A DNA stretch of 43,379 bases from Candidatus Gottesmanbacteria bacterium RBG_16_37_8 (GCA_001779055.1 MFJA01000011.1:23102-66480), one strand, 5' to 3'. Positions 1 through 8,393 are shown, counted from the first letter of the stretch. Notes: a model not told the origin generated them from the letters alone. Translations and numbers: made by a program.

Positions 1-301
1 TCAAAGAATTGAATGTCACAAAACTGATTAGCTGGACAATCCAGTATGAGGCAAAAATAATAACCAACCCCAGTACTGCATAAGTCAGGAAAGTTTTTGC
101 CTTTTCCTGGCTTTGAGGATTGTCGCTGCCGGCTCCGGCAATAACAGCTACTCCGGCTCCTATGGTTAATAAAAAGAAAATAATCCCGGCCAAAAGCAGA
201 ATTTTAGGTAAAAACGAGGATACCAGTCCGCCCAAAGTCTGCAGAGCTGGAATTTTTGCCGGCGGATAGGTTTTTGAAATATCAACCTGAGCAAGTATCA
301 T
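1..301 (-). CDS. TrbC/VirB2-like small membrane protein (partial)
   Basis: Partial gene: about 100 codons are visible and the open frame runs off base 1 with no stop. The start is ATG at 299-301 (MILAQVDISKTYPP). A short polar head is followed by two hydrophobic helices separated by a polar loop (AGAGSDNPQSQEKAKTFL), then ASYWIVQLI. The same pattern occurs in the complete 108-aa protein at 35707-36033, which ends FTSYWIVQLVAYLFG, so the two are paralogues. Proteins of this shape resemble VirB2/TrbC pilin-like subunits of type IV secretion or pilus systems; that assignment rests on topology and is inferred. A TTGACA/TACACT promoter sits directly upstream with its -10 six bases before ATG. Confidence 0.7.
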   Translation of the reverse strand, partial: MILAQVDISKTYPPAKIPALQTLGGLVSSFLPKILLLAGIIFFLLTIGAGVAVIAGAGSDNPQSQEKAKTFLTYAVLGLVIIFASYWIVQLISFVTFNSL

Positions 302-337
302 AAACCCAGTGTAGTCATGTCACTCTCTCTTTGTCAA
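302..337 (-). promoter_or_regulatory. Promoter of the partial pilin-like gene (leaderless)
   Basis: On the minus strand a TTGACA -35 (332-337) is followed by an 18-base spacer and a TACACT -10 (308-313). Six bases then separate the -10 from the ATG, which would place transcription start at the start codon itself. Confidence 0.6.
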
Positions 338-374
338 TCTGACTGATTATTTAGCGGGGTGTAGTCGAAGGATT

Positions 375-389
375 TGTTATAATAGCAGA
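375..389 (+). promoter_or_regulatory. Extended -10 promoter of the sigma factor/mevalonate operon (leaderless)
   Basis: TGT followed by a perfect TATAAT (378-383) forms an extended -10. The ATG of the sigma factor is at 390, six bases after the hexamer, so the predicted mRNA starts at the start codon. No good -35 is visible at the usual distance, as is common for extended -10 promoters. The long operon downstream has few other promoter candidates. Confidence 0.65.
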
Positions 390-983
390 ATGCGTGATCA
401 GGGTATTTTTGCCGACTCAATAAGAGTGAAAAAAAAGCAAGATGAGGAAAGGCAAATAGTAAGTCAAATATTGGCAGGTGATGAGAAAGCTTTAAATTAT
501 TTTTACAGGCACTATTATCACTCTATTTATACGTATATATCGCGAAAAATCAATGAAAAGGAGGATATTGAAGAAATTCTTCAGGACTCCTTTTTTGCCG
601 TTCTGGACGGTTTTCGTGATTTTGCTTTTAAATGTTCGCTTTTTACTTTTCTTTGCAGTATAGCTAATCACAAAATAATTGATTTTTACCGTAAAAAAAA
701 GATTAAAAAAATTGTCTTTTCCCAAGTTAAGGAAGTCGAACCTCTTTTAAGTTCTCTATTTGGACCCGAAGAAGCTTTGGATGAACAGTTGTTAAGACAG
801 AAAATTAAACAGACTTTTGCCAAACTGTCACCTTCTTATCAGCTTATATTAAAGCTTAAATACATTCAGGGATTTACGGTTGAAGAAATATCTCAAAAAA
901 TGACAATTACTTTTAAAAGTGCCGAAAGTCAGCTCTTTCGGGCACGAAAAGCTTTTGCTTTTGTCTTCAATTATGAAAAATGA
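390..983 (+). CDS. ECF-type RNA polymerase sigma factor
   Basis: A 197-aa sigma-70 family protein with only regions 2 and 4, which defines the extracytoplasmic-function group. Region 2 covers roughly residues 28-105 (AGDEKALNYFYRHYYHSIY, then DIEEILQDSFFAVLDGF, then the FTFLCSIANHKIIDFYRKKK DNA-contact stretch). Region 4 covers about 130-190, with the helix-turn-helix YIQGFTVEEISQKM and SAESQLFRARKA. It should direct RNA polymerase to a set of promoters, possibly under control of the membrane proteins encoded next. It is the first gene of a run that continues without a clear break into the mevalonate pathway. Its own promoter is leaderless. It overlaps the next gene by 11 bases. The family call is secure; the inducing signal is unknown. 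Confidence 0.9.
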   Translation: MRDQGIFADSIRVKKKQDEERQIVSQILAGDEKALNYFYRHYYHSIYTYISRKINEKEDIEEILQDSFFAVLDGFRDFAFKCSLFTFLCSIANHKIIDFYRKKKIKKIVFSQVKEVEPLLSSLFGPEEALDEQLLRQKIKQTFAKLSPSYQLILKLKYIQGFTVEEISQKMTITFKSAESQLFRARKAFAFVFNYEK

Positions 984-1206
984 TTATTTTTACCAAAGAT
1001 TAGTGGACAAAATGCAACAGATGGCCGTAATTCCTCCTCAGACGGTCGGACCCCTGACTCCTTTATATAAACGTCTGGTTCCTCAGTTTAAATTTTTTCC
1101 TTTTAAAATATTAATTCCGGCATCATTTGTAGCCATTATTTTTGCCTATTTAATATTTGGTCTTAAATTAGTCAAGCTGGCTTCTTTACTCCAGCTTAGC
1201 TTCTGA
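973..1206 (+). CDS. Small single-helix membrane protein, possible anti-sigma partner
   Basis: A 77-aa protein starting at an ATG that overlaps the sigma factor stop (ATGAAAAATGA), so translation is likely coupled. A GTG start 54 bases upstream is possible but would overlap the sigma gene much more. The first ~40 residues are polar and Pro-rich; residues about 43-64 form one transmembrane helix (ILIPASFVAIIFAYLIFGL). Anti-sigma factors often have a cytoplasmic N-terminus and one helix and are encoded immediately after their ECF sigma, so this is a candidate by position and topology. No HCC zinc motif of the ZAS group is visible. Function is inferred only. Confidence 0.6.
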   Translation: MKNDYFYQRLVDKMQQMAVIPPQTVGPLTPLYKRLVPQFKFFPFKILIPASFVAIIFAYLIFGLKLVKLASLLQLSF

Positions 1207-1210
1207 TGTC

Positions 1211-1828
1211 ATGTCTCTTATTAAACCTTTTATTCTTTTTCTTCGAAACTCTATCGGCACCATTACCTCGCCTTATGTTGCCTATCGGCAAATTTCTCAA
1301 ATTGGCCAGGATAAAAGACAGATAATTTTCATCCATCTTTTAATCTTTTTTTATTTTCTTCTCACCAGTGTCCTCAAAATCGGTCTTAAAAATCCGTTTC
1401 TCTTAACAGTTAAATTTAATAGTCTGTATTTTTCCGTTTATTTGGGATTTGCTTTAATGCTCTGTCTCTTTTATCTTGGATACCGCCTTCTTAGCTCTCA
1501 AACTTTTCCCTTTGTCCGTATCATACTTCTCTGGTCTTATTCTCTTTGGCCGACCTTGTTTTGGTTTTTTACCACCTCTTTTTTTTATTTGATCCTGCCT
1601 CCGCCAAGATCAATTTCTTATCCGGGCAAATTATACAGTCTTTCTTATCTTGCTTTTTCATTGACTTTGCTTTTTTGGAAAAGCATTCTTTATTATTTAA
1701 CCTTAAGATTTGGATTGAGGTTTGATTTATTTAAAATTATTCTTATTTCTCTGATTATCATCCCGTTGGTTTTTGTCTATTCAATATTTATGTATCGTTT
1801 AGGTATTTTTAAAATTCCCTTTATTTAG
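1211..1828 (+). CDS. Yip1-like multi-pass membrane protein
   Basis: A 205-aa protein with about five to six hydrophobic helices. The N-terminal part (SPYVAYRQIS, then helix FIHLLIFFYFLLTSVL) and the series of closely spaced helices resemble the Yip1 domain found in many uncharacterised bacterial membrane proteins. It begins 4 bases after the previous gene and ends 4 bases before HMG-CoA reductase, so it belongs to the same transcript. No catalytic motif is visible. A role in membrane organisation or in sensing for the sigma factor would be guesswork. Confidence 0.6.
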   Translation: MSLIKPFILFLRNSIGTITSPYVAYRQISQIGQDKRQIIFIHLLIFFYFLLTSVLKIGLKNPFLLTVKFNSLYFSVYLGFALMLCLFYLGYRLLSSQTFPFVRIILLWSYSLWPTLFWFFTTSFFYLILPPPRSISYPGKLYSLSYLAFSLTLLFWKSILYYLTLRFGLRFDLFKIILISLIIIPLVFVYSIFMYRLGIFKIPFI

Positions 1829-1832
1829 ATCT

Positions 1833-2993
1833 ATGTCCCTTAGACAGTTAAAAACTATATCTGAAAGAAGAAAATATCTGGAAGAAAAATTAAAACTCAA
1901 GTTGAGTGCAACTGCAATTTTTCCTCAGGGACTAAATGATGCCCAGTATAAAAACTGTGAAAATATGATTGGTTGTACCCAAGTTCCTTTGGGAATTGCC
2001 GGTCCGTTAAAAATTACAGGAAATTACGCAAAAGGCAATTATTATCTTCCGCTGTCTACAACTGAAGGAGCTCTTGTTGCTTCTGTCAATCGGGGCTGTA
2101 AAGCAGTCACTTTAAGCGGTGGAGTTACAGCTTTTTGTCTCGATGTTGGCATTACCAGGGGCGCTGTTTTTAAAACAGGAAATATTAAACAAAGTGTTTC
2201 TTTGCAAAAATTTCTAGAGGAAAATATTTCGCTTTTAAAAAAGAAAGCAAGTTCAACTTCTTCGCATCTTCAATTAATTGGTCTCAAGATAAAAATTGTC
2301 GGGAAATTTGTTTTTGTTCGTTTTAACTTTGACAGTCAGGAAGCTATGGGAATGAATATGGCTACAATAGCCGCAGATAAATTAGTTCGAATAATTTCCG
2401 AAAAAACCCAAAACCGCTGTCTGTCATTAGCTGCTAATTTTGATATTGATAAAAAACCTTCTTATCTTAATTTTCTGGAAGGACGGGGCCGTCAGGTAAT
2501 GGCAGAGGCCATCATAACAGAATCAGTTGTCAGGCAAGTATTAAAAACTTCACCCCAAAAAATTGACGAAGTAGCTAAAGTTAAATGTTACTTAGGCAGT
2601 ATCGTTGCCGGCTCTCTTGGCTTTAATGCCCATTATGCCAATATTATTGCTGCTCTTTTTATTTCAACTGGACAGGATGTAGCCCATGTGGCAGAAGGAA
2701 GTATCGGTATAACCTCGACTGAAATTGTTGACAGCAATTTATATATCAGTGTTAGTTTGCCTGATTTGCCTTTGGGAACTGTTGGCGGTGGAACTTTGTT
2801 GCCTTCTCAACAGGAGAGTTTAAAAATATTAAAAGTTACCAAAGGTGTAAAAGGTGAAAAATCACGCGCTCTTGCTGAAATAATTGCCGCTGCTGTTCTT
2901 GCCGGAGAATTGTCGTTGCTCTCAGCTCTTTCTGTTGGGAGTCTATCCGAGTCTCATCAGAAATTTGCCAGGGCAAAAATAAAGCAGGGGTAA
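1833..2993 (+). CDS. hmgA: HMG-CoA reductase (class I, archaeal/eukaryotic-like)
   Basis: A 386-aa soluble catalytic domain that reduces HMG-CoA to mevalonate with NADPH. Visible landmarks are ENMIGCTQVPLGIAGPL, the catalytic Glu78 in STTEGALVASVNRGC, AMGMNMATIA, the catalytic Lys in DKKPSYLNFLEGRGR (about residue 207), Asp282 in STGQDVAHV, and the late His375 in SLSESHQKF. The DKK and SESH context fits class I better than the bacterial class II enzyme. No membrane anchor is present. The start ATG lies 4 bases after the preceding stop. It supplies mevalonate for the kinases encoded downstream. Confidence 0.93.
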   Translation: MSLRQLKTISERRKYLEEKLKLKLSATAIFPQGLNDAQYKNCENMIGCTQVPLGIAGPLKITGNYAKGNYYLPLSTTEGALVASVNRGCKAVTLSGGVTAFCLDVGITRGAVFKTGNIKQSVSLQKFLEENISLLKKKASSTSSHLQLIGLKIKIVGKFVFVRFNFDSQEAMGMNMATIAADKLVRIISEKTQNRCLSLAANFDIDKKPSYLNFLEGRGRQVMAEAIITESVVRQVLKTSPQKIDEVAKVKCYLGSIVAGSLGFNAHYANIIAALFISTGQDVAHVAEGSIGITSTEIVDSNLYISVSLPDLPLGTVGGGTLLPSQQESLKILKVTKGVKGEKSRALAEIIAAAVLAGELSLLSALSVGSLSESHQKFARAKIKQG

Positions 2994-3017
2994 GTTACAC
3001 CCTAAATAAATTAAATA

Positions 3018-4052
3018 ATGGAAGTAGGAATTTTAAGTTACGGGATATATATCCCTTTTTACCGTTTAAAAGCTGAGAGTATTGCCCAAATCTGGGGTAA
3101 GCAAGCCTCAGATATCCAAAATTCCTTAGGCGTTAGGGAAAAATCCGTTGCCGGTTTAGATGAAGATTCTGTCACTTTAGCGTATGAAGCAAGTATTAGG
3201 GCTCTGAAAAATTATCATCTGCCCGCCTCCTCAATTGAAGCCATCTTTGTTGGTTCCGAAAGCCATCCTTATGCTGTTAATCCTACCTCAACTATTTTGG
3301 GTGAATTCCTGGGGGTTGGCCATAATTATTTGGCAACAGATTTGCAGTTTGCCTGTAAAGCGGCAACAACTGCTATGATTTCGGTTGCTGGTCTAATTTC
3401 AGCAAAAATTATTAAATCAGGTTTAATTGTGGGAACAGACTGTGCCCAGGCTAAACCCCATGATATTCTGGAGTACACGGCTGCTTCTGCTGCAGCTGCA
3501 GTCATTCTAGGCAAAAACTCCGCTGATAGTCTGGCTAAAATAATTGATGTAGCTTCTGTTTCTTCCGATACTCCTGATTTTTGGCGCCGGGATGGAGTCC
3601 GCTTCCCCAGTCATGGAGGAAGATTTACCGGTGAACCGGCTTATTTCTATCATGTTGAGTTGGTAAGTCAAAATATTTTTAAAAAAACCGGATTAAAACC
3701 CCGGAATTTCAAATACTGTGTCTTTCATATGCCTAATGGTAAATTTCCCAGGATTGTAGCTGGAAGACTTGGTTTTACGCCTGCTCAGCTTGCTCCTTCC
3801 CTAATCATTGATCATATTGGTAATCCCTATTCCGCATCTTCACTTTTAGGATTATCAAAAGTTTTGGATATTGCCAATAAAGATGATCTTATTCTGCTTG
3901 TTTCTTATGGCTCCGGTGCGGGTTCGGATGCCGTGGTTTTAAAAGTTTTGAGAAGAAATGATCATAGTAAAAAAGAAAAATTTATCGATATTGTCAACCG
4001 CAAAAAATATATTAATTACGTGGAATATTTGAAATTCGGTCAAAAAATCTGA
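3018..4052 (+). CDS. mvaS: HMG-CoA synthase, archaeal type
   Basis: A 344-aa enzyme condensing acetyl-CoA and acetoacetyl-CoA to HMG-CoA. The catalytic triad is visible as Glu81 (VGSESHPY), Cys113 (LQFACKAATTAM) and His237 (VFHMPNGKFPR). Length and sequence match the archaeal form, which works in a complex with a thiolase and a DUF35 protein; both are encoded immediately downstream (gaps of 1 and 13 bases). That complex channels acetoacetyl-CoA from thiolase to synthase in methanogens, and the gene order here suggests the same assembly. Confidence 0.93.
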   Translation: MEVGILSYGIYIPFYRLKAESIAQIWGKQASDIQNSLGVREKSVAGLDEDSVTLAYEASIRALKNYHLPASSIEAIFVGSESHPYAVNPTSTILGEFLGVGHNYLATDLQFACKAATTAMISVAGLISAKIIKSGLIVGTDCAQAKPHDILEYTAASAAAAVILGKNSADSLAKIIDVASVSSDTPDFWRRDGVRFPSHGGRFTGEPAYFYHVELVSQNIFKKTGLKPRNFKYCVFHMPNGKFPRIVAGRLGFTPAQLAPSLIIDHIGNPYSASSLLGLSKVLDIANKDDLILLVSYGSGAGSDAVVLKVLRRNDHSKKEKFIDIVNRKKYINYVEYLKFGQKI

Positions 4053-4053
4053 T

Positions 4054-5193
4054 ATGAATGTCCAAGTTTTAGGAGGTCTGACCTCCAATTTCGGCGAGTT
4101 ATGGGATACTTCTCCCCGTTCTCTTGTCAGGGAGACTTGTTACCAATTATTTAAAAATACATCTTTGCCAAAATCAAAAATTGATGCAGTCTTAGTTGCT
4201 AACATGCTGTCGTCCTCACTTGGCAATCAGGATCATCTTGGTGCGTTTTTTGCTGAAGAATTAGGTCTTAATGTTCCGGCTGTAAAAGTTGAGGCTGCTT
4301 GTGCTTCAGGCGGTATGGCTGTTCATTTGGCTGTTCTTTCAATTTTATCCGGACAATATAAAAATGTTTTAGTAGTGGGAGTTGAAAAAATGACTGATTA
4401 TAAGCCGGAGCTTGTAAATAAAGCTCTCATGGGTGCCGGCAGCGAAGGCGAAAGAGAAGCCGGAGCAACCTTTTCATCACTCTATGCCTTAATGGCAACG
4501 AAGTATATGGCTGAATATAAAACAAAAGAGGAAGAACTCGCTCAAGTAGCCGTAAAAAATCATTATCACGCATCACTTAGCTCTCATGCCCAATTTAAAA
4601 ACCAGATTACCATAGATGCGGTTCTTAAAAGTCCAATGATTGCCACACCTCTGAAAATTCTTGATTGTTCGCCGATTTCTGATGGTGCCGCTGCTCTGAT
4701 ACTTTCAAGTGATAATAAAAATAGTAAAGTTTCGATAGTTGCATCACAGTCGGGGAGCGATTCTTTGTCGTTATCTCAAAGAGAAAACTTAACCTCATTA
4801 AAAGCGGCTGTAATTTCTTCCCGTAATGCTTATAAACAGGCCGGTATTACACCTGAAGATATTGATGTTGCCGAAGTTCATGATTGTTTTACCATTGCTG
4901 AAATAATTGCCATGGAAGACTTAGGATTTTTTAAAAAAGGGGAAGCAGCTAAAAATATTTTTGCCAAAAAAACCTGGTTGGGATTTGGCCGGCCGGTTGT
5001 TAATACATCAGGAGGATTAAAAGCAGCCGGTCATCCGGTTGGAGCAACCGGAGTTAAACAGGTTGTTGAGATTTTCCATCAGTTGAATCAAACAGCAGGT
5101 AAAAAACAGGTCAGAAATGCCCGAATTGGCTTAACTCACAACGTCGGCGGTAGTGGTGGTACTTGTGTCATTCATATTTTAAAGAGGAATTAG
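4054..5193 (+). CDS. Acetyl-CoA C-acetyltransferase (archaeal/SCP2-type thiolase)
   Basis: A 379-aa thiolase making acetoacetyl-CoA from two acetyl-CoA. Cys83 in EAACASGG is the acyl-accepting nucleophile. His276 (VHDCF), His327 (AGHPVGATG) and Cys371 in GGSGGTCVIH complete the active site. The sequence is of the archaeal/SCP2-thiolase kind, which partners with DUF35 proteins, rather than the FadA/AtoB kind. It starts one base after the HMG-CoA synthase stop. Its role is the first step of the mevalonate pathway. Confidence 0.92.
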   Translation: MNVQVLGGLTSNFGELWDTSPRSLVRETCYQLFKNTSLPKSKIDAVLVANMLSSSLGNQDHLGAFFAEELGLNVPAVKVEAACASGGMAVHLAVLSILSGQYKNVLVVGVEKMTDYKPELVNKALMGAGSEGEREAGATFSSLYALMATKYMAEYKTKEEELAQVAVKNHYHASLSSHAQFKNQITIDAVLKSPMIATPLKILDCSPISDGAAALILSSDNKNSKVSIVASQSGSDSLSLSQRENLTSLKAAVISSRNAYKQAGITPEDIDVAEVHDCFTIAEIIAMEDLGFFKKGEAAKNIFAKKTWLGFGRPVVNTSGGLKAAGHPVGATGVKQVVEIFHQLNQTAGKKQVRNARIGLTHNVGGSGGTCVIHILKRN

Positions 5194-5206
5194 AATTTAA
5201 TATCCT

Positions 5207-5509
5207 ATGTTATCTCCGGTTAAAATCTGGCGTAATCAAAAAAAAGTAAAAAGTCTTTTGAATTTAGAAGGAAAAATTCTCTCCTATACTAAAGTCTATG
5301 TGCCTCCTGCCGGTTTCGAACAGCAGGCTCCCTATGTTGTGGCTATAGCGGAGCTTGTTGGAGGAATCAAGGTAATTGCCCAATTAATTGAATGGCAGGA
5401 TAAAAATCTTAAAATCGGCCAAAAGATCTTGACAGTTTTAAGGAGAACAAAAGATCCTGGACTTGAAGGTATCATCCCCTACGGTATCAAATTTAAGCCT
5501 GTTGATTGA
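5207..5509 (+). CDS. DUF35 OB-fold protein without zinc ribbon
   Basis: A 100-aa protein whose core (LEGKILSYTKVYVPPAGF, then PYVVAIAEL, then KIGQKILTVL) matches the DUF35 OB-fold that bridges archaeal thiolase and HMG-CoA synthase and binds the CoA moiety. Typical DUF35 proteins carry an N-terminal rubredoxin-like zinc ribbon with four Cys. Here there is no Cys at all and the N-terminus is short. The preceding gene ends 13 bases upstream, leaving no room for a longer start. The scaffold role is inferred from family and position. Confidence 0.85.
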   Translation: MLSPVKIWRNQKKVKSLLNLEGKILSYTKVYVPPAGFEQQAPYVVAIAELVGGIKVIAQLIEWQDKNLKIGQKILTVLRRTKDPGLEGIIPYGIKFKPVD

Positions 5510-5510
5510 T

Positions 5511-6452
5511 ATGCCAGTTTCAGTTTCCGCTCCGGGTAAAATTTATCTCTGTGGTGAACATTTTGTTGTCTATGGGGCTCCGGCCTTATTATCTGCGATT
5601 GATAAAAGGGTTACAGTCAAAATTGAAGACCATAAGGATAAATTATTGACCTACTCCCTCGATAACCGCTTTATTCGTCATATTATTAATGTTGTTAAAA
5701 ATCATTTTGGTCTGCGAAGTATCAGACCTTTTAAAATTACAGTCGCATCTCAAATAAAAAAAGGTTACCATTTAGGCTCTTCTGCAGCGGTTTCAGTAGC
5801 ATCGATTGGGGCTCTTCTTTATTATTTGAAAAGAGTCTGGAATCCTGATTTAGTTAATAAGCTTGCCTTTGAAGTTGAGAAAATTAAACATCATAACGCC
5901 TCAGGAGCTGATAACAGTGGAATAACTTACGGAGGATTAGTTTGGTACAGGAAAGAATTGGAGTTTTTAAAAAGCATTTGGCAATTATCTCTAAAAATTC
6001 CATCTAATCTTAATAAATTTTATCTGATAGATACAGGCACGCCTCTTGAGTCAACCGCTGCTATGGTTAAATTTGTAGCTAAAAAGTATGCCGAAAATAA
6101 AAGATTTTTTGATAGATTTATGGCTATAAACGAAATTCAAACAAAAAAAATTGCTTTAGCCTTAAAAGAAGGCAATGCCAATAACCTGGTTAATGCTCTC
6201 AAAGTATGCGAAAATACTTTGGAAAAAATAGGTGTTGTCAGTCAAAAAGTAATTCCAATAATTCGGGAGGTCGAAAAAAAAGGCGGCGCAGCAAAAATTC
6301 TAGGAGGGGGTGGAAGATCAAAAGGAGTAGGATACCTTCTTTGTTTTATTGCAGGTGAGAATTTATTGCCTGATTTGGTAAAACGCTATAACTTTAGTCT
6401 GGAAGCAATCTCCTTAGGTGAAGAAGGAATTAGATTAGAAAGTTCAAAATGA
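5511..6452 (+). CDS. mvk: Mevalonate kinase (GHMP family)
   Basis: A 313-aa GHMP kinase phosphorylating mevalonate at C5. Motif 1 is APGKIYLCGEHFVVYG, motif 2 is YHLGSSAAVSVAS (about 87-98), the catalytic Asp134 lies in SGADNSGITYGG, and motif 3 is LGGGGRSKGVGYLL. Motif 3 departs from the common SGAGGGG. ATG at 5511 was chosen because it falls one base after the DUF35 stop and begins right before motif 1; an upstream TTG at 5463 would overlap DUF35. It overlaps the next kinase by 4 bases. The substrate is inferred from pathway context. Confidence 0.85.
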   Translation: MPVSVSAPGKIYLCGEHFVVYGAPALLSAIDKRVTVKIEDHKDKLLTYSLDNRFIRHIINVVKNHFGLRSIRPFKITVASQIKKGYHLGSSAAVSVASIGALLYYLKRVWNPDLVNKLAFEVEKIKHHNASGADNSGITYGGLVWYRKELEFLKSIWQLSLKIPSNLNKFYLIDTGTPLESTAAMVKFVAKKYAENKRFFDRFMAINEIQTKKIALALKEGNANNLVNALKVCENTLEKIGVVSQKVIPIIREVEKKGGAAKILGGGGRSKGVGYLLCFIAGENLLPDLVKRYNFSLEAISLGEEGIRLESSK

Positions 6453-7414
6453 CGGATCAAGCGATTGCATCAGCCCCCGGAAAATTAATGCTTCTTGGCG
6501 AGCATGCCGTTGTTTACGGTTCTCCATGTCTGGTTGCCTCAATTAATAAAAGAATAACTGTTTTTATAAAAAGATTAACAGTCAATAAATTGCATCTTTC
6601 CTTGCCTGATTTAAAATTTGATAAAAAATTTAATCTTCGGGATTTATATATTCATTCTTCCCCGCACCAGGCAGTGTTTGTCATCTCCGCAGTTTCTCAC
6701 TTTTTCCATTATTTTCGTAAACAATCAGGACTGTCAATAAAAACCAAATCAGATTTTTTGCCCCAATTGGGTTTAGGATCATCTTCAGCTGTTACAGTTG
6801 CTACCTTAAAAGCTTTATCCCGAATCTTTGCTAAAACTATCAGCCATGAAAATTTATTTAATTTAGCTTTCCAAAGTGTTAAGGCTGTTCAAAAAAAAAT
6901 TTCCGGTTTTGATCTGGCTGCAGCTGTTTATGGAGGTATAATTTATTATCAATTAAACAAATCTGTTCTTAATTTGCCGAAAAAAAACATACCTCTCTTA
7001 ATAGTTTATTCCGGAATTAAAGCCGATACCGAAAAAATGGTAAATATGGTGTATCAATCGAAAAAAATTAATCCGCTAAAAGTAAACCGTCTTTTTGCTG
7101 CTATATCTCAACTTGTTGACAAGGCCAAAATCGCCTATAAAGAAGACAATTGGCCTCTCTTAGGTGATCTGTTTAATCAAAATCAAAAAATTTTAACTGA
7201 GCTTGGTGTTTCAACTGCTAAATTGAATTTGTTGGCAAAAACTGCCGTCTCAAGCGGTGCCTATGGTGCTAAATTATCTGGCGCAGGAGGAGGGGATTGT
7301 CTTATTGTTTTATATAAGGTAGAACGCAGAGCACAAATTATTGATGCTATTAAAAAAAACGGAGGCAGTCTTTTAGATGTATTTCCGGAGACACAAGGCG
7401 TAAAACTCTTATGA
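6449..7414 (+). CDS. GHMP kinase, probably phosphomevalonate kinase
   Basis: A 321-aa second GHMP kinase. Motif 1 is APGKLMLLGEHAVVYG, motif 2 is LGLGSSSAVTVA (about 107-118) and motif 3 is AKLSGAGGGDCLIV. The segment SGFDLAAAVYGG around Asp155 resembles the SGFDVA segment of phosphomevalonate kinases more than the SGLDN form of mevalonate kinases. With a mevalonate kinase before it and a diphosphomevalonate decarboxylase after it, the missing step is phosphomevalonate to diphosphomevalonate. Overlaps of 4 bases on both sides indicate translational coupling. A second mevalonate kinase remains possible. Confidence 0.75.
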   Translation: MTDQAIASAPGKLMLLGEHAVVYGSPCLVASINKRITVFIKRLTVNKLHLSLPDLKFDKKFNLRDLYIHSSPHQAVFVISAVSHFFHYFRKQSGLSIKTKSDFLPQLGLGSSSAVTVATLKALSRIFAKTISHENLFNLAFQSVKAVQKKISGFDLAAAVYGGIIYYQLNKSVLNLPKKNIPLLIVYSGIKADTEKMVNMVYQSKKINPLKVNRLFAAISQLVDKAKIAYKEDNWPLLGDLFNQNQKILTELGVSTAKLNLLAKTAVSSGAYGAKLSGAGGGDCLIVLYKVERRAQIIDAIKKNGGSLLDVFPETQGVKLL

Positions 7415-8388
7415 AAAAAACAGCTCTTGCCTATTCCAACATTGCGCTGATCAAATATTGGGGTAAAGTAGACTTTACAAATCGGCTTCCCGCCAATAAC
7501 AGTATCTCCATGAATTTAAGTAATTTAAAAACGATAACTACAGTTGAATTTCAACCTCAATTAAAAAAAGATGATGTTTTAATTGATGGAGCAAAAGTCG
7601 ATAAAGAGATAATAAGAGTTAAAAAGCATTTGGATAGGATCAGAAAAATTAACAATACCTTACTTTTCGCCAAAGTTGTTTCTCAAAACAATTTTCCCAA
7701 ATCAACCGGTCTGTCATCCTCAGCTTCAGGGTTTGCCGCTCTTACTCTTGCAGCAACCTCCGGTTTGAATTTAAATCTGTCAGAGAATAAATTATCACAT
7801 CTTGCCCGTCTTGCCTCGGGTTCAGCCTGCCGATCCATCCCCGGAGGATTTGTTGAATGGTATCAGTCTACTTCCCGCCATGATTCATTTGCCAAAACCA
7901 TATTTCCTGATAGTTACTGGAATATAGTTGATTTTGTGGCTGTTGTAGGCGGTCAAAAAAAAGATATTTCAACATCTTTCGCCCAGAGATCAGCTTTTTC
8001 CAGCCCTTTTTTGAAAGTCAGATTAAAAAATTTACCGTCAAAGTTAAAATATTTAAAGTTAGCTATCGAAGAAAAAAATTTCCCTGTCTTTGGAGAGATA
8101 ATTGAAGCAGAAGCGCTGGAAATGCATGCCATAATTATGACTCAAGCTCGACCCCTTATTTACTTTCTGCCGGAAACTCTGGCTCTTTTTCGGCAAGTAA
8201 GAATGTGGCGTCTTGAAGGCTTATTGGTATTTTTTACCCTTAATACCGGCCATGACGTGCATCTTTTTTGTCAGGAAAAAGATAAGGATATTTTAAATAA
8301 AAAACTTACTCTGTTGCCGTTTGTTAAAAGAATAATTATTAATTATCCGGCAGGTAAGGCCGCAATTATCAATAAACACTTATTTTAA
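7411..8388 (+). CDS. mvaD: Diphosphomevalonate decarboxylase
   Basis: A 325-aa GHMP-superfamily decarboxylase producing isopentenyl diphosphate. Landmarks are AYSNIALIKYWGK (5-19), STGLSSSASGFAALT (98-112), and GSACRSIPGGFVEW (137-150), which contains the conserved Ser and Arg141. The late motif that normally reads DAGPN, with the catalytic Asp, here reads LNTGHDVHLF with Asn278 at the Asp position. This is either a family variant or a sign of changed activity, such as use of monophosphate. It lies between kinase and UppS genes in the same operon. Confidence 0.85.
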   Translation: MKKTALAYSNIALIKYWGKVDFTNRLPANNSISMNLSNLKTITTVEFQPQLKKDDVLIDGAKVDKEIIRVKKHLDRIRKINNTLLFAKVVSQNNFPKSTGLSSSASGFAALTLAATSGLNLNLSENKLSHLARLASGSACRSIPGGFVEWYQSTSRHDSFAKTIFPDSYWNIVDFVAVVGGQKKDISTSFAQRSAFSSPFLKVRLKNLPSKLKYLKLAIEEKNFPVFGEIIEAEALEMHAIIMTQARPLIYFLPETLALFRQVRMWRLEGLLVFFTLNTGHDVHLFCQEKDKDILNKKLTLLPFVKRIIINYPAGKAAIINKHLF

Positions 8389-8393
8389 AAAAA

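Noticed and set aside
5463..5510. Longer mevalonate kinase starting at TTG 5463
   Set aside because: It would overlap the DUF35 coding region by 47 bases and add residues with no family match. ATG 5511 sits just after the DUF35 stop and directly before the ATP motif.
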